A stretch of DNA of 64,000 nt from DATFDN01 sp963830565 (GCA_963830565.1 CAWHMO010000002.1:310001-374000), one strand, 5' to 3'. Numbered from the stretch's first letter, positions 10,306 to 19,680 are shown. Translations and numbers: made by a program. Notes: a model not told the origin generated them from the sequence alone.

Positions 10306-11475
10306 CTAGACGCCTCGCGCGGCGGGCTGGGCCGCCGCGTTCAGGCTCCGCAGGACGGCTGCGTATGGAACCAGCGCTCCCAGGCTGAGCGCCGCCGCGA
10401 AGAAAAGCGGGGTGCGCGCGTCGCCCGAATTGTCCCGCAGCACACCGGCCAACCACGGCGAGACGGTCATCGCCGCATAGGACCCGGCGCTGTACCAGCC
10501 GAAGACCACCGCGCGCGCCGCCGCGGGCGTCGCCTGTCCCACCTGCGCCGTGAGCGGCCCCGGCGCCATGGCGAACACGAGTCCGAAGGCAAGCAGGACC
10601 GGAACGGCGCCTCCTGTGAGCACCACGGCCACCATCAGAGCCGCGGTTCCCAGTACGCCAATAACGACAGCCGCGCTCCGGCCGAGGATTCGGTCCGCCA
10701 GCAGCCCGCCGAACGGAATCGCGATCGCCGGCGTCCACACGGCAAGGCTGGCCGTTGCTGCGGCAGTGTCGATGGACCGTCCACCGGCGACGAAATAGCC
10801 TGGCAGGAACCCCACAACGACGGCCAGCACGCCGTTCATCAGCGACCAGCTCAGTACCGCGCCGACAACAAAGGTTCCCGGTGGGCTCCCAGGCTGGTCC
10901 TCCGGGGTCGCCGCAGCGGGCACGCGGGCGGCGGGCCGCCCGACAAACGAGGTGAGCAAGATCGCCAGCAGGGCCGGTGCGCCTGCCAGCCCGAGCGTGC
11001 CCCGCCAGCCAAAAGCGGCCGGAACAGGCCCGAGCGCGATGAGCCCCAACGCGAGTCCGGCGGGCCAGCTTGTGATGGTGATGGAAGAGGCGGTCGCCAG
11101 CCAGGACCCGACATACCGGTCGGCGGTCATCTTGATGATGAGCATCAGCACCGATACGCCGCCCGTGCCCGCCACCGCGCGCGCGGCGAGCAGGCCCGGA
11201 AAGCCCGTTGCCTGGCTCGCCATCAACGCTCCCAGCGCGACCAGCATGAGACCGCCGCACAACACCGCGCGGTCGCCGATCCGCCGGGCAAGGAGGCCGG
11301 CGGGCACGCTGACGGCGATGCCCGGCAACGTGAAGGCGCCAAGCACGAGGCCTGCTTGCGCGTGATCCAGCCCAAGCTCCGCGATCAGGCTCGGCGTCGC
11401 GACGGCGGCCGCCTGGAACGCGAAGCCGGGTGTCAGCCGGATCAGGAACAGCACGACCAGCGGCAACGCCCGCAT
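10306..11475 (-). CDS. MFS transporter (CynX/NimT-like)
   Basis: A protein of 389 residues with about 12 hydrophobic segments, starting MRALPLVVLFLIRLTPGFAFQ, and the loop ARRIGDRAVL after helix 2 as the degenerate MFS motif A. A central loop near residue 190 separates the two halves. It is an inner-membrane secondary transporter; the substrate cannot be read from the sequence. It lies convergent with the DUF35 gene (one base between stops) and directly downstream of the M20 amidohydrolase on the same strand. The pair may take up and hydrolyse an N-acyl compound, which is inference from context. Confidence 0.85.
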   Translation of the reverse strand: MRALPLVVLFLIRLTPGFAFQAAAVATPSLIAELGLDHAQAGLVLGAFTLPGIAVSVPAGLLARRIGDRAVLCGGLMLVALGALMASQATGFPGLLAARAVAGTGGVSVLMLIIKMTADRYVGSWLATASSITITSWPAGLALGLIALGPVPAAFGWRGTLGLAGAPALLAILLTSFVGRPAARVPAAATPEDQPGSPPGTFVVGAVLSWSLMNGVLAVVVGFLPGYFVAGGRSIDTAAATASLAVWTPAIAIPFGGLLADRILGRSAAVVIGVLGTAALMVAVVLTGGAVPVLLAFGLVFAMAPGPLTAQVGQATPAAARAVVFGWYSAGSYAAMTVSPWLAGVLRDNSGDARTPLFFAAALSLGALVPYAAVLRSLNAAAQPAARGV

Positions 11476-11484
11476 CGATCGGCT

Positions 11485-12630
11485 TCAGCCCGCCAGCGCG
11501 CGCTTCGCCACGCTCGCCAGGTAGGTCGCCGCGACCGGCAGGATCGCATCGTTGTAGTTGTAACCGGCGTTGTGCAGCTCCGGGCTTGGCCCGTTGCCGA
11601 TCCACACGAAGGCGCCCGGCTTTTCCGCCAGATACCAACTGAAATCCTCGCCGGTCATGGCTGGCGCCATGTCGCGACGCACGGCAAGGCCAGCGGTGGC
11701 GGCGGCCTCGGCGGCCAGATCGGCCTCGGGCCTCGTATTCGCGGTGACGAGGTTGCCGTGCCGGATGGCAAGGTCGATCTCCACCCCGAAGGTCTGGGCC
11801 ACGCCGGCAGCGATCCGGTGCATCGCCGCGTCGGTCGCCTCGCGCACCTCCGCGCGCAAGCTGCGCATCGTGCCGCGCATCACGGCCTCGTCGGGGATCT
11901 GGTTGGCGGCGCTGCCCGCCTGCATGGTGCAGATGGAGATCACCGCCGAATCCAATGGGCTGGTTTCGCGCGAGACCACCGATTGCAGCGCGATCAGCAG
12001 GTGCGCCGCCGCAATCATCGGGTCGCGCGCCTGATGCGGGATGGCAGCGTGGCCCGAGCGGCCGCGTACCCGGAACTCCAGCCGCCCGCCGGCGGCCATC
12101 ACCGGCCCGTGATGGACCTGCACGGTGCCCGCCTGCAACCCCGGCCAGTTGTGGTAGCCGAAGATGCGCTCCATCGGAAACCGCGCGAACAGCCCGTCGG
12201 CAATCATCGCCTTCGCGCCGCCTCCGCCCTCCTCGGCCGGCTGGAACACGAGATGCACGGTGCCGGTCCAGTCCGGGTCCTTTGCAAGCAACGCGGCGGC
12301 GCCGAGCAAGGAGGTGGTGTGCCCGTCATGCCCGCAGGCGTGCATCACGCCGTGGTTGCGCGATGCGTAGGGCAGGCCGGTCGCTTCGGCGATCGGCAGC
12401 GCGTCCATGTCGGCGCGCAGACCAACGCTGCGATTGGAGTTGCCGCGACGGATCGTCGCCACCACGCCATACCCACCCACCCCAGCGGTGAACGACACGC
12501 CGAGCTCTGTCAGCCGCGCGCCCACGAAAGCGGCGGTTTCACTCTCCTGGTTCGACAGCTCCGGGTTGGCGTGAAGATGACGGCGCCAAGCGGCCAGCGT
12601 ATCGGCGAAATCGGGATCCATCACGCTCAT
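11485..12630 (-). CDS. M20 family amidohydrolase (hippurate hydrolase/aminoacylase-like)
   Basis: A protein of 381 residues. Metal-binding motifs are clear: GLRADMDALP, HACGHDGHTT, FQPAEEGGGGA, FGYHNWPG and the late MTGEDFSWYL. These belong to the di-zinc M20D amidohydrolases that cleave N-acyl amino acids such as hippurate or acetyl-amino acids. No signal peptide, so cytoplasmic. It lies nine bases before the MFS gene and six after the stop of the medium-chain reductase, so the four minus-strand genes 10306-14731 could be one transcript. Confidence 0.9.
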   Translation of the reverse strand: MSVMDPDFADTLAAWRRHLHANPELSNQESETAAFVGARLTELGVSFTAGVGGYGVVATIRRGNSNRSVGLRADMDALPIAEATGLPYASRNHGVMHACGHDGHTTSLLGAAALLAKDPDWTGTVHLVFQPAEEGGGGAKAMIADGLFARFPMERIFGYHNWPGLQAGTVQVHHGPVMAAGGRLEFRVRGRSGHAAIPHQARDPMIAAAHLLIALQSVVSRETSPLDSAVISICTMQAGSAANQIPDEAVMRGTMRSLRAEVREATDAAMHRIAAGVAQTFGVEIDLAIRHGNLVTANTRPEADLAAEAAATAGLAVRRDMAPAMTGEDFSWYLAEKPGAFVWIGNGPSPELHNAGYNYNDAILPVAATYLASVAKRALAG

Positions 12631-12636
12631 GCGTAG

Positions 12637-13668
12637 TCAGGCCGGATCGTGGCCAACCCGGACCAACAGCTTGCCGAAATTCTTCCCTCCGAGAATCCCC
12701 GCCAGCGCGTCCGGCGCCAACTCCAGGCCGTCGATCGTATCCTCGCGATAGCGCAGGCTGCCCTCCTCCACCCACGACTTGGCCAGCTTGCGCCATTCCG
12801 CGAACCGCTCGGGCTTGTCGGAGACGATCAGCCCCTGGAGCAGCACGCGCTTGCCGACCACGAACATCAGGTTGGGGCCGGGCGCCGGCTCGGTGTCGTT
12901 GTACTGCGACACCATCCCGCACATCACCACGCGAGAGAACGGGTTCAGCAGATCGAAAGCGGCAGCTTGTACCCGACCGCCGACATTCTCGAAATAGACG
13001 TCGATCCCGTTCGGGCAGGCGGACTCCAGCTCGGCGCGGAGATCGGCGCAGCGGTGATCGACGCAGGCATCGAAACCAAGCTCCTCCTGCACGAAGATGC
13101 ACTTGTCCGCCCCGCCGGCAATGCCAACCACGCGCGCGCCGGCGCGCTTGGCGAGCTGGCCGGCGACGGAACCGACCGCGCCGGAAGCAGCCGAGATCAC
13201 CACGGTCTCGCCCGCCTTCGGCCGGCCGATATCCGTCATCCCGGAATAGGCGGTAGTTCCCGGCATCCCGAGCACGCCGAGATAGGTGGACAGCGGCGGC
13301 CCGTGCCGATCCACCTTCGCCAGCTGCTCAGCCCGCGTGACCGCATGGGTCTGCCAGCCGCGCGCGCCCACGACGATATCGCCCGGCGCGAAACCCGGCG
13401 CCTCGGAGGCGATCACCTCGCCAACCGTCTCTCCGGTCATGACCTCGCCGATCTGCACCGGGGGCGCATAGGATTTCCGATCCGACAGGCGCCCGCGCAT
13501 GTAGGGGTCGATCGACAGCCAGATCGTGCGCGTGAGCACCTCACCCGGGCCGGGCGAAGGGATCGGGTTCTCGCGCAGCTCGAAATCGGCGCGGCGCGGC
13601 GCCCCGTTGGGCCGGCGCTTGAGCAGAATGGCGCGGCGCACATCCTGCGCCCGGCCTTGGGGGGCCAT
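12637..13668 (-). CDS. NADP-dependent medium-chain reductase (zinc-free, CurA/leukotriene B4 dehydrogenase-like)
   Basis: A protein of 343 residues. Features of the zinc-free MDR reductases are LSIDPYMRGRLSD near residue 50, GMPGTTAYSGMTDIG, the nucleotide-binding VVISAASGAVGSVAGQLAK and FENVGGRVQAAA. Members reduce the double bond of enones using NADPH. It is not a structural-zinc alcohol dehydrogenase: the cysteine cluster is absent. Its start lies one base after the stop of the zinc alcohol dehydrogenase gene, so translation may be coupled. Confidence 0.88.
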   Translation of the reverse strand: MAPQGRAQDVRRAILLKRRPNGAPRRADFELRENPIPSPGPGEVLTRTIWLSIDPYMRGRLSDRKSYAPPVQIGEVMTGETVGEVIASEAPGFAPGDIVVGARGWQTHAVTRAEQLAKVDRHGPPLSTYLGVLGMPGTTAYSGMTDIGRPKAGETVVISAASGAVGSVAGQLAKRAGARVVGIAGGADKCIFVQEELGFDACVDHRCADLRAELESACPNGIDVYFENVGGRVQAAAFDLLNPFSRVVMCGMVSQYNDTEPAPGPNLMFVVGKRVLLQGLIVSDKPERFAEWRKLAKSWVEEGSLRYREDTIDGLELAPDALAGILGGKNFGKLLVRVGHDPA

Positions 13669-13669
13669 C

Positions 13670-14731
13670 TCAGGCCGCCTCGGCGCGCAACACCAGCCGG
13701 CCGGTCACCTTGCCGTCGCGCAGGCGCATCAGCGCCTCGTCCGCGCGCGATTGCGGAATCGTGGCGACCGGCAGCGGCTGCACGTCGCCGGCCTGGGCCA
13801 GCGCGACCAGCTCGCGGAGATCCTTCACCGTGCCGACATAGCTGCCTTGCACGGCAAGCGCCCGCATCGCCATGATCGGCAGCGGCAGCATCAGCTCGCC
13901 ACCGAACAGGCCAACCTGCACCAGCTTGCCCCCCTTGCGCAGGGCCCCGAAGGAGAAGCGCGCGGTGGCGGTGCCGTTCACCAGGTCGATCACCGCCAGC
14001 ACCGGCCCGCCGGCGGCCTCCATGATGCGCTTGGCGACGCCCTCGCCATTGCCGTCCACCACCTTGCTCGCGCCGGCCTTCAGCGCCGCCGCGCGCTTCT
14101 CCTCGCTCACATCGACGGCGAGGATGTTGCGGTGTCCCAGCGCCTTCAGAATGGCGATGGCGTTCAAGCCAAGCCCGCCGGCGCCGACCAGCACGATCGC
14201 CTCCTCGGGCGCGATCGGCATGACCTTGCGGATCGCCGAGAAGACGGTGATGCCCGAACAGGCATAGGTCGCGGCCACCGCCGGGTCGAGCGTGCCGGGA
14301 TCGACCAGGTGGCGCGGGTGCGGCGCCAGGACATGAGTGCCATAACCGCCATTCTGGTAGACGCCGAGGCTGCGCGGCGTGAGGCACATATTGTCCTCGT
14401 CGTTGAGGCAGGCGGCGCAATGCCCGCAGCCGACCCAGGGATAGACGATGCGCAGGTCGCCCAGTTTCACGCCGGTCGCCTCCGGACCGAGCTTGACCAC
14501 GCGGCCGACGATCTCGTGGCCCATGGCGATCGGCAGCACCAGGCCGCGATCCTTCATGGACATCTTCTGACCGCCGCCGATGTCGTAGTACCCTTCCCAG
14601 ATATGCAGGTCGGAGTGGCAGACGCCGCAATGCGTGGTCTCCAGCAGCACCTCGGTCCCCTTGGGCTCCGGGGTGGGCAGCTCGATCTCCTGCAGCGGCT
14701 TCCCGTTCTCGACGACGGCCCAGGCGCGCAT
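13670..14731 (-). CDS. zinc-dependent alcohol dehydrogenase
   Basis: A protein of 353 residues of the zinc MDR family. Catalytic zinc ligands appear in THCGVCHSDLHIWEG and GHEIVGRV, structural zinc ligands in GCGHCAACLNDEDNMC, and the dinucleotide-binding loop in VGAGGLGLNAIAI. It oxidises an alcohol to an aldehyde or ketone with NAD(P). An upstream AGGAAUG-type site precedes the ATG at 14731. It is the first gene of the minus-strand run down to 10306. The substrate is not evident. Confidence 0.9.
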   Translation of the reverse strand: MRAWAVVENGKPLQEIELPTPEPKGTEVLLETTHCGVCHSDLHIWEGYYDIGGGQKMSMKDRGLVLPIAMGHEIVGRVVKLGPEATGVKLGDLRIVYPWVGCGHCAACLNDEDNMCLTPRSLGVYQNGGYGTHVLAPHPRHLVDPGTLDPAVAATYACSGITVFSAIRKVMPIAPEEAIVLVGAGGLGLNAIAILKALGHRNILAVDVSEEKRAAALKAGASKVVDGNGEGVAKRIMEAAGGPVLAVIDLVNGTATARFSFGALRKGGKLVQVGLFGGELMLPLPIMAMRALAVQGSYVGTVKDLRELVALAQAGDVQPLPVATIPQSRADEALMRLRDGKVTGRLVLRAEAA

Positions 14732-14786
14732 TCATTCCTCCCGCGAGTGTCGTGTGGAACCGCTTTGGACGCCGCACTCCCTAGCG

Positions 14787-15780
14787 TCAAGCCGTGCTAC
14801 GCTGCGCGGCCAGCACCTCGGGATTCGCCACCCGGATCGGGTGCCCGTCCAGGAACGCCAGCACGTTCTCCACGCTTTGCGGGTAGAACTGCGCCCAGAC
14901 CTCGCGCACCCCGTAGCCGAGATGCGGAGTCAGCACGGTGTTGGGGGCGCTGCGCAGCGGATGGCCGGCGGCCAGCGGCTCCTGGTCGTACACGTCGAGC
15001 GCCGCCACGATCCGACCGGCACGGACCGCCTCGATCAACGCCGCGTCGTCGACGATCGGCCCACGCGAGGTATTCACCAGCACCGCGCCCGGCTTCATGC
15101 GCGCGATCTCGGCCCGGCCGATCAGGCCGCGCGTGCGGTCGGATAGCACGAGATGGAGGCTGACCGCATCGGCGCGCGCCAGCAGATCGTCCTTGCCGAC
15201 CCGCGTCGCGCCCTCCGCCTGCGCCTTCTCCTGGGTCAGGTTCTGACTCCAGGCCAGCACCTCCATCCCCAGCGCGCATCCGTAGCGCGCCATGCGGGCG
15301 CCGATCCGGCCGAGGCCGATCACGCCTAGCGTCTTGCCCTCCAGCACACTGCCTTCGGGCACGCCGCGCTGGAACCCGCCGGCGCGAATCGCCGCGTCGC
15401 CCGCCGGGATGGGCCCGGAATCCCGCGATCAGCAGCCCGAGCGCCAGCTCGGCCGTGGCCGCCGAGCCCGGACCGCTTCCGGTGTTGCAGACCACGATGC
15501 CGCGCTCGGTTGCAGTCTTCATATCGAGCGAGAGCGTGCGACCGCTGGTGGTGCCGAGCATGCGCAGCTTGGGCAGCCGGCGCAGCAGGGAGTTGGTGAA
15601 ATGCGTGCGCTCGCGCATCGCGAGCAGGATGTCGAACTCGGCGAGGGCGGAAGCCGCCTCGTCCTCGGTCGCAAAGGCGTCGGCGAAGAACGTCACCTCG
15701 GCCCGCGCCTGGAGCCCCGACCAGTCCGCCGAGCCACGCGCCACGCCCTGCCAGTCGTCCAGCACCGCGACCTTGACCAT
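14787..15780 (-). pseudogene. D-2-hydroxyacid dehydrogenase, one-base frameshift
   Basis: The N-terminal part starts MVKVAVLDDWQGVA at 15780 and runs to AELALGLLIAG. The C-terminal part resumes in another frame with GGFQRGVPEGSVLEGKTLGVIG and contains the NAD fold GLGRIGARMA, VNTSRGPIVDD and a late TPHLGYG (catalytic His). An extra base in GGGCCC at 15411-15416 separates them. Deleting one base gives a normal 330-residue enzyme that reduces 2-keto acids with NAD(P)H. All catalytic parts are intact, so sequencing or consensus error is plausible. It is divergent from the DUF4337 gene. Confidence 0.82.
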
Positions 15781-15860
15781 GAACCCCTCCCGCCTGCGGC
15801 GGCAGGGTGGAACCGGGGCCGCTGGTGTGCAAGACGTGGTACGCCGCAGCGGAGGGCTGG

Positions 15861-16439
15861 ATGAGCGAGACGATCGAGCACGCCAGGGAAGGGATCGAGC
15901 ACGCGCACCATGCCCATGCCGAGGGCGACGCAAGCGCGCGCTGGATCGCCGTGCTGGTCGCGATTCTCGCCGCGGCGCTGGCGATCTGCGAGCTGGGTGA
16001 GAAGTCGTCGATGACGAGCTTCCTCGCCCGGCATATCGCGCTCTCCGACGACTATGCCTACTACCAGGAGAAGCATGTCCGCCTGACCACCATGCAGGCG
16101 GAAGAGACGCTGCTGCTGAGCCTGCCCGATGCTGCCAACCCAGTGATCCAGGATCGGATAAGGGCATCGCGCCAGGAGCAGGCGCGGTTGCAGGACAGCC
16201 CGCAGAGCGGCCAGGGCATGAAGCAGCTCCAGGAGCAGTCGGCGCAGGACAAGGAGGTGCGCGACCATGCCGCCCACCTTGCTCATCAGCTCGAGATTTC
16301 GGTTGGTGGATTGCAGATCGCGATCGTGCTCGCCTCGGTCTCGGTCGTCACGCGCGTCCGCGCCCTCGCCTGGGGCGGCGCGGTCCTCGGCGTGGCCATG
16401 GCGGTGTATGCGGGGCTGCTGTGGACGGGGGCGATCTGA
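15861..16439 (+). CDS. DUF4337 family membrane protein
   Basis: A protein of 192 residues. A His-rich start (EHAREGIEHAHHAHAEGD) leads to a first membrane helix (IAVLVAILAAALAICEL), then a long helical, probably coiled-coil segment rich in Gln, Glu and Lys (residues 50-140), then two C-terminal membrane helices. This is the pattern of DUF4337 proteins, whose function is unknown. The ATG at 15861 is chosen because the family begins MSE.IE, not at upstream codons. It stands alone between the divergent hydroxyacid dehydrogenase gene and the glutathione transferase gene. Confidence 0.8.
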   Translation: MSETIEHAREGIEHAHHAHAEGDASARWIAVLVAILAAALAICELGEKSSMTSFLARHIALSDDYAYYQEKHVRLTTMQAEETLLLSLPDAANPVIQDRIRASRQEQARLQDSPQSGQGMKQLQEQSAQDKEVRDHAAHLAHQLEISVGGLQIAIVLASVSVVTRVRALAWGGAVLGVAMAVYAGLLWTGAI

Positions 16440-16470
16440 TGTCCTCCGGCGACGAAAGGAGAACTGATCG

Positions 16471-17178
16471 ATGATCGACCTCTATTACTGGCCCACGCCG
16501 AACGGCCACAAGGTCACGATGTTCCTGGAGGAAGCCGGGCTGCCATACCGGATAGTTCCCGTGGACATCAGCGCCGGCGATCAGTTCAAGCCGGATTTTC
16601 TCGCCATCTCGCCGAACAACCGGATGCCGGCGATCGTGGACCATGCGCCCGCCGATGGCGGCGAAGCCGTTTCGGTCTTCGAATCCGGCGCCATCCTGCT
16701 CTATCTCGCCAAAAAGGCGGGAAAGTTCCTGCCGCGCGATCTGCGCGGGCGCAAAACGGCCAGCGAGTGGCTGTTCTGGCAAGTGGGCGGGCTGGGACCG
16801 ATGGCTGGCCAGAACCATCATTTCGGGATCTACGCGCCCGAGAAGATCGACTACGCGATCCAGCGCTACGTCAACGAGACGAACCGGCTCTATGGAGTGC
16901 TCAACCGGCATCTCGCCGGCCGCGATTTCGTCGCCGGGAAGGACTACAGTATTGCGGATATGGCCTGCTATCCCTGGATCGTGCCCTGGAAGCGCCAGCA
17001 GCAGAACCTGGACGACTTCCCTGACCTGCGCCGGTGGTTCAATGTGATTCGCGCCCGGCCGGGAACGGTGTGCGCCTACGAGCGGGGCGAACCGTACTCC
17101 AACCGCCCCGCCGTGACCGAGGAAGGCAAGAAGCTGCTATTCGGACAGACAGCGGCGAGTATCCGGTCACAAGCCTGA
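16471..17178 (+). CDS. glutathione S-transferase, Nu-class (YfcG/YghU-like)
   Basis: A protein of 235 residues. The thioredoxin-like N-terminal domain begins MIDLYYWPTPNGHKVTMFLEE with the Thr/Asn pair (WPTPNG) used by Nu-class enzymes instead of a catalytic Cys; NNRMPAIVDH and FESGAILLYLA bind glutathione. The helical domain has FWQVGGLGPMAGQNHHF, a signature of this class. These proteins use GSH or GSSG as cofactor and act as disulfide-bond reductases. It lies 20 bases before the GrdB-like gene on the same strand, giving a possible redox pair. Confidence 0.9.
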   Translation: MIDLYYWPTPNGHKVTMFLEEAGLPYRIVPVDISAGDQFKPDFLAISPNNRMPAIVDHAPADGGEAVSVFESGAILLYLAKKAGKFLPRDLRGRKTASEWLFWQVGGLGPMAGQNHHFGIYAPEKIDYAIQRYVNETNRLYGVLNRHLAGRDFVAGKDYSIADMACYPWIVPWKRQQQNLDDFPDLRRWFNVIRARPGTVCAYERGEPYSNRPAVTEEGKKLLFGQTAASIRSQA

Positions 17179-17198
17179 TCAGGAACGGAGCCATCCTC

Positions 17199-18416
17199 AT
17201 GGCGCGGATCGAAGACATCCCCGAGCCGACCCGCACCGCCGTCCAGACGGCGCCGTGCCCGAGCTTTGAAACCCGCCCGTGGGTCAACGGCCCGCCCCTC
17301 GCGCAACGGCGCGTGGCGATCGTCAGTTCCGCGGCGCTGTTTCGCAAAGGCGAGGCGCCGTTCCACTTCGGCAGCACGGAATCGCGTCGCCTGTCGGCGG
17401 ATTTGCCCGCCGGCGATATCCTGTTGAGCCATGTATCCATAAACTTCGACCGCAGCGGTTTCCAGCGTGACATCAACGTGGCGTACCCGATCGACCGCCT
17501 GCGCGAGCTCGCCAGGGAGGGCGTGATCGGCGGCGTGGCCGAGACGCACTACTCGATCCTCGGCTCCACCGAGCCGGTGGGGATGGAGGACACGGCGGAG
17601 CAGATCGCCGGCCAGCTTCGTCAGGAGCATATCGACGCGGTGCTGCTCAGTCCCGTCTGACCCGTCTGCACGCGCGCCGTGAGCGCGCTGGCACACAGGC
17701 TCGAGGAACACGGACTGCCGACGGTGGCGATCGGCCTCGTCCGCGCGCAGATGGAGAAGGTGCGGCCGCCGCGCGGCCTGTGGGTTCCTTTCGAACTTGG
17801 CCGCCCGTTGGGCGAGCCAGATGATCCGGTATTCCAGCGCCGCGTGCTGCTTCAGGCGCTTCGCCTGCTCGAATCCGACAGCGGGCCATGCGTCATCGAG
17901 GATTTCCCGGACGATCCGCCCGGTTGGCTGGACCGGCCAGGCTGGCGGGCTCCCTTCGGCCTCCCGCGCCCGATGCCCCTCCCCCAATCCAGTGCCATCT
18001 GGGCGGAGCGTGTTGCGGCGGAGATGGCGGTCGTCAGGCCGTTCTGGGACGCCGCTCGCGCTCGTTTCGGCCGCACGACCGTCGGCCTGTCTGGCCTGGT
18101 CCCGGAGGATTGGCCGGAGTTGGCGGCGCGTTTCCTCGAAGGCGGTCTGCCGACCGTCGCCGCGCATGGCACGCCTGCTCTCGCGCTGCGCTTCCTGATC
18201 GACGATCTGAAGGCCTTCTACTCCGAAGCGGCGCAATCGGTCGGCGAGCCGCCGGCCAGCCGGCAGATCGATCGCTGGTTCTGGGCCGAAACGCTGGCGG
18301 CGCACTTCCTATTCGCGCTCCGCGCGTCGGCGATGACCAGCGACAACAACGCGCTGCGTACGGTAGGCGGCCGGTTCTTCGTCCCGGCGCCATTCCTGCC
18401 GAAGCCTGCCGGATGA
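17199..18416 (+). CDS. GrdB/PrdB-family reductase-like protein with in-frame UGA, probable selenoprotein
   Basis: Reading through a TGA at 17658-17660 gives one 405-residue protein. The part before it (MARIEDIPEP, AIVSSAALFRKG, SHVSINFDRSGFQRDINVAYP, HYSILGSTEP, IDAVLLSPV) and the part after it (CTRAVSALAHRLEEHGLPTVAIGLVR, PPRGLWVPFELGRPLG, QALRLLE) are consecutive blocks of the glycine/sarcosine/betaine/D-proline reductase B-subunit family. The frame is the same on both sides, so no indel is involved. The TGA falls in the motif V-X-P-V-C, where relatives carry selenocysteine or cysteine in UxxC (here Sec154, Cys157). A GC-rich hairpin follows at a suitable distance. Alternative: a point nonsense mutation of a Cys or Trp codon. 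The SelA/B/C/D genes would have to exist elsewhere. Confidence 0.75.
17672..17688 (+). promoter_or_regulatory. candidate bacterial SECIS hairpin downstream of the UGA
   Basis: GCGCGC (17672-17677) pairs with GCGCGC (17683-17688) around a five-base loop CGTGA. The loop begins 17 bases after the UGA and has G as its second base. Published descriptions of bacterial SECIS elements ask for an apical loop with an early G roughly 16-37 bases after the UGA, so this fits. In such GC-rich coding sequence a 6-bp stem can also arise by chance. Confidence 0.45.
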
Positions 18417-18432
18417 TCGGTCGGGGACCGCT

Positions 18433-19680
18433 CTATCCTTGCACCATCGGGCAGCCGCCCTGGTCCATCGGGCGAAACGCCTGGTCGGCCGGGGTCGTGT
18501 GCAGCAGCGTATAGTAGTCCCACGGATAGCGGCTCTCGGCCGGCGATTTCACCTGGAACAGGTAGAATGGGTTCAGCTTGCGCCCGTCCGGCCGGATCAC
18601 GCCCTTGCCGAACAGAGGATCGTCCGCGGGCGTGGCCTTCATCGCCTGGACCACCGCGCGCCCATCCGCCTTGCGTTCCACCCCGATCGCGGCCAGCGTC
18701 TTGAGGTAGTGCGTCATGGCCGAGTAGTCGCCGGCCTGGAGCATGGTCGGCATGAAGCCGTTCATGCGCGGCGCGAACCGCCTGGAAAAAGCGCGCGTGC
18801 CGTCATTCATGTCCCAGTAGAACGCCGCGCTCAGGACCAACCCCTGCGCGATTGGCAGCCCGATTCCATGCACGTCGGCGATCGTCAGCAGCAGCGCCGC
18901 CAGCCTCATGCCCCGATCGCGCAACCCGAACTCGGCGCCTTGCTTGATGCAGTCGGTCGTGTTGGTGCCGCTGTTGGCCAGCCCCAGCACCTTCGCCCCG
19001 CTCGCCTGCGCGCGCAGCAGATAAGAGGAAAAATCCGTGGTCTCGGGGAACGGCGTGTACACGGTCCCCAGAACCTTGCCCCCGGCCCCGGTGACGAAGC
19101 TCGAGGTGTCGCGCGCCAGCGCCCGGCCGAACGTGTAATCGGCGGCGATGAAGAACCATGTGTCGCCGCCCGAGGCGACCAGCGAGGCGCCCGTGCTGTG
19201 GCCCAGCGCCCAGGTGTCATAGGTCCACTGCACCTGGTTGGGGCTGCACGCCTTGCCGGTGAGGTCGGAACTGGCCGGTGCGGTGAACAGGGCGACCTTG
19301 TTCTTCTCCCGCACCAGGCTCGCGATCGCCAGCGCGGCGGCGGAGTTGTTGACGTTGGAGATCACGTCCACGCCCTGCTGGTCGATCCAGCCCCGCGCGA
19401 TCCCCGTGGCGACGTCGGGCTTGCTCTGGTAGTCGGCGGCGAGGATCTCCACCCGCGTGTCGGGGTGCGCGGCCATGAAGTCCTCGGCGGCCATGTGCGT
19501 GCTCGTGACCGATCCCTTTCCGGTGCCGGCGGAGTTCGGGCCGTTCAGGTCGGTCAGCACGCCGATCCGCACCAATCGCGCCTCGGCGCGGGCGCGGCGA
19601 AGCCCGAGGGGCGCGGCGGCCAGGCCCGCGCCGCCGAGCGTGGCCCCCAGCACCGCACGGCGCGTGATCGCGGTGGTCAT
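18433..19680 (-). CDS. ABC transporter substrate-binding protein, branched-chain amino acid/amide type
   Basis: A protein of 415 residues. It starts MTTAITRRAVLGATLGGAGL, a twin-arginine-like signal peptide, with cleavage near RRARAEA. The mature part begins VRIGVLTDLNGPNSAGTGKGS and continues with YQSKPDVATGIARGWIDQQGVDVI and DTWFFIAADYTFGRALA, as in periplasmic Leu/Ile/Val-type binding proteins (Peripla_BP_6). No permease or ATPase gene is adjacent, so it is an orphan binding protein, common in this group of bacteria. It converges with the GrdB-like gene (16 bases between stops). Confidence 0.88.
   Translation of the reverse strand: MTTAITRRAVLGATLGGAGLAAAPLGLRRARAEARLVRIGVLTDLNGPNSAGTGKGSVTSTHMAAEDFMAAHPDTRVEILAADYQSKPDVATGIARGWIDQQGVDVISNVNNSAAALAIASLVREKNKVALFTAPASSDLTGKACSPNQVQWTYDTWALGHSTGASLVASGGDTWFFIAADYTFGRALARDTSSFVTGAGGKVLGTVYTPFPETTDFSSYLLRAQASGAKVLGLANSGTNTTDCIKQGAEFGLRDRGMRLAALLLTIADVHGIGLPIAQGLVLSAAFYWDMNDGTRAFSRRFAPRMNGFMPTMLQAGDYSAMTHYLKTLAAIGVERKADGRAVVQAMKATPADDPLFGKGVIRPDGRKLNPFYLFQVKSPAESRYPWDYYTLLHTTPADQAFRPMDQGGCPMVQG

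Noticed and set aside
9928..12636. A 902-codon plus-strand open frame
   Set aside because: Antisense to the MFS and M20 genes and composed of Arg/Gly/Ala/Pro-rich sequence without motifs; a codon-bias shadow.
17658..17660. The TGA as a plain stop separating two genes
   Set aside because: The second half would start without a ribosome-binding site in mid-domain, and both halves are consecutive parts of one family in the same frame.
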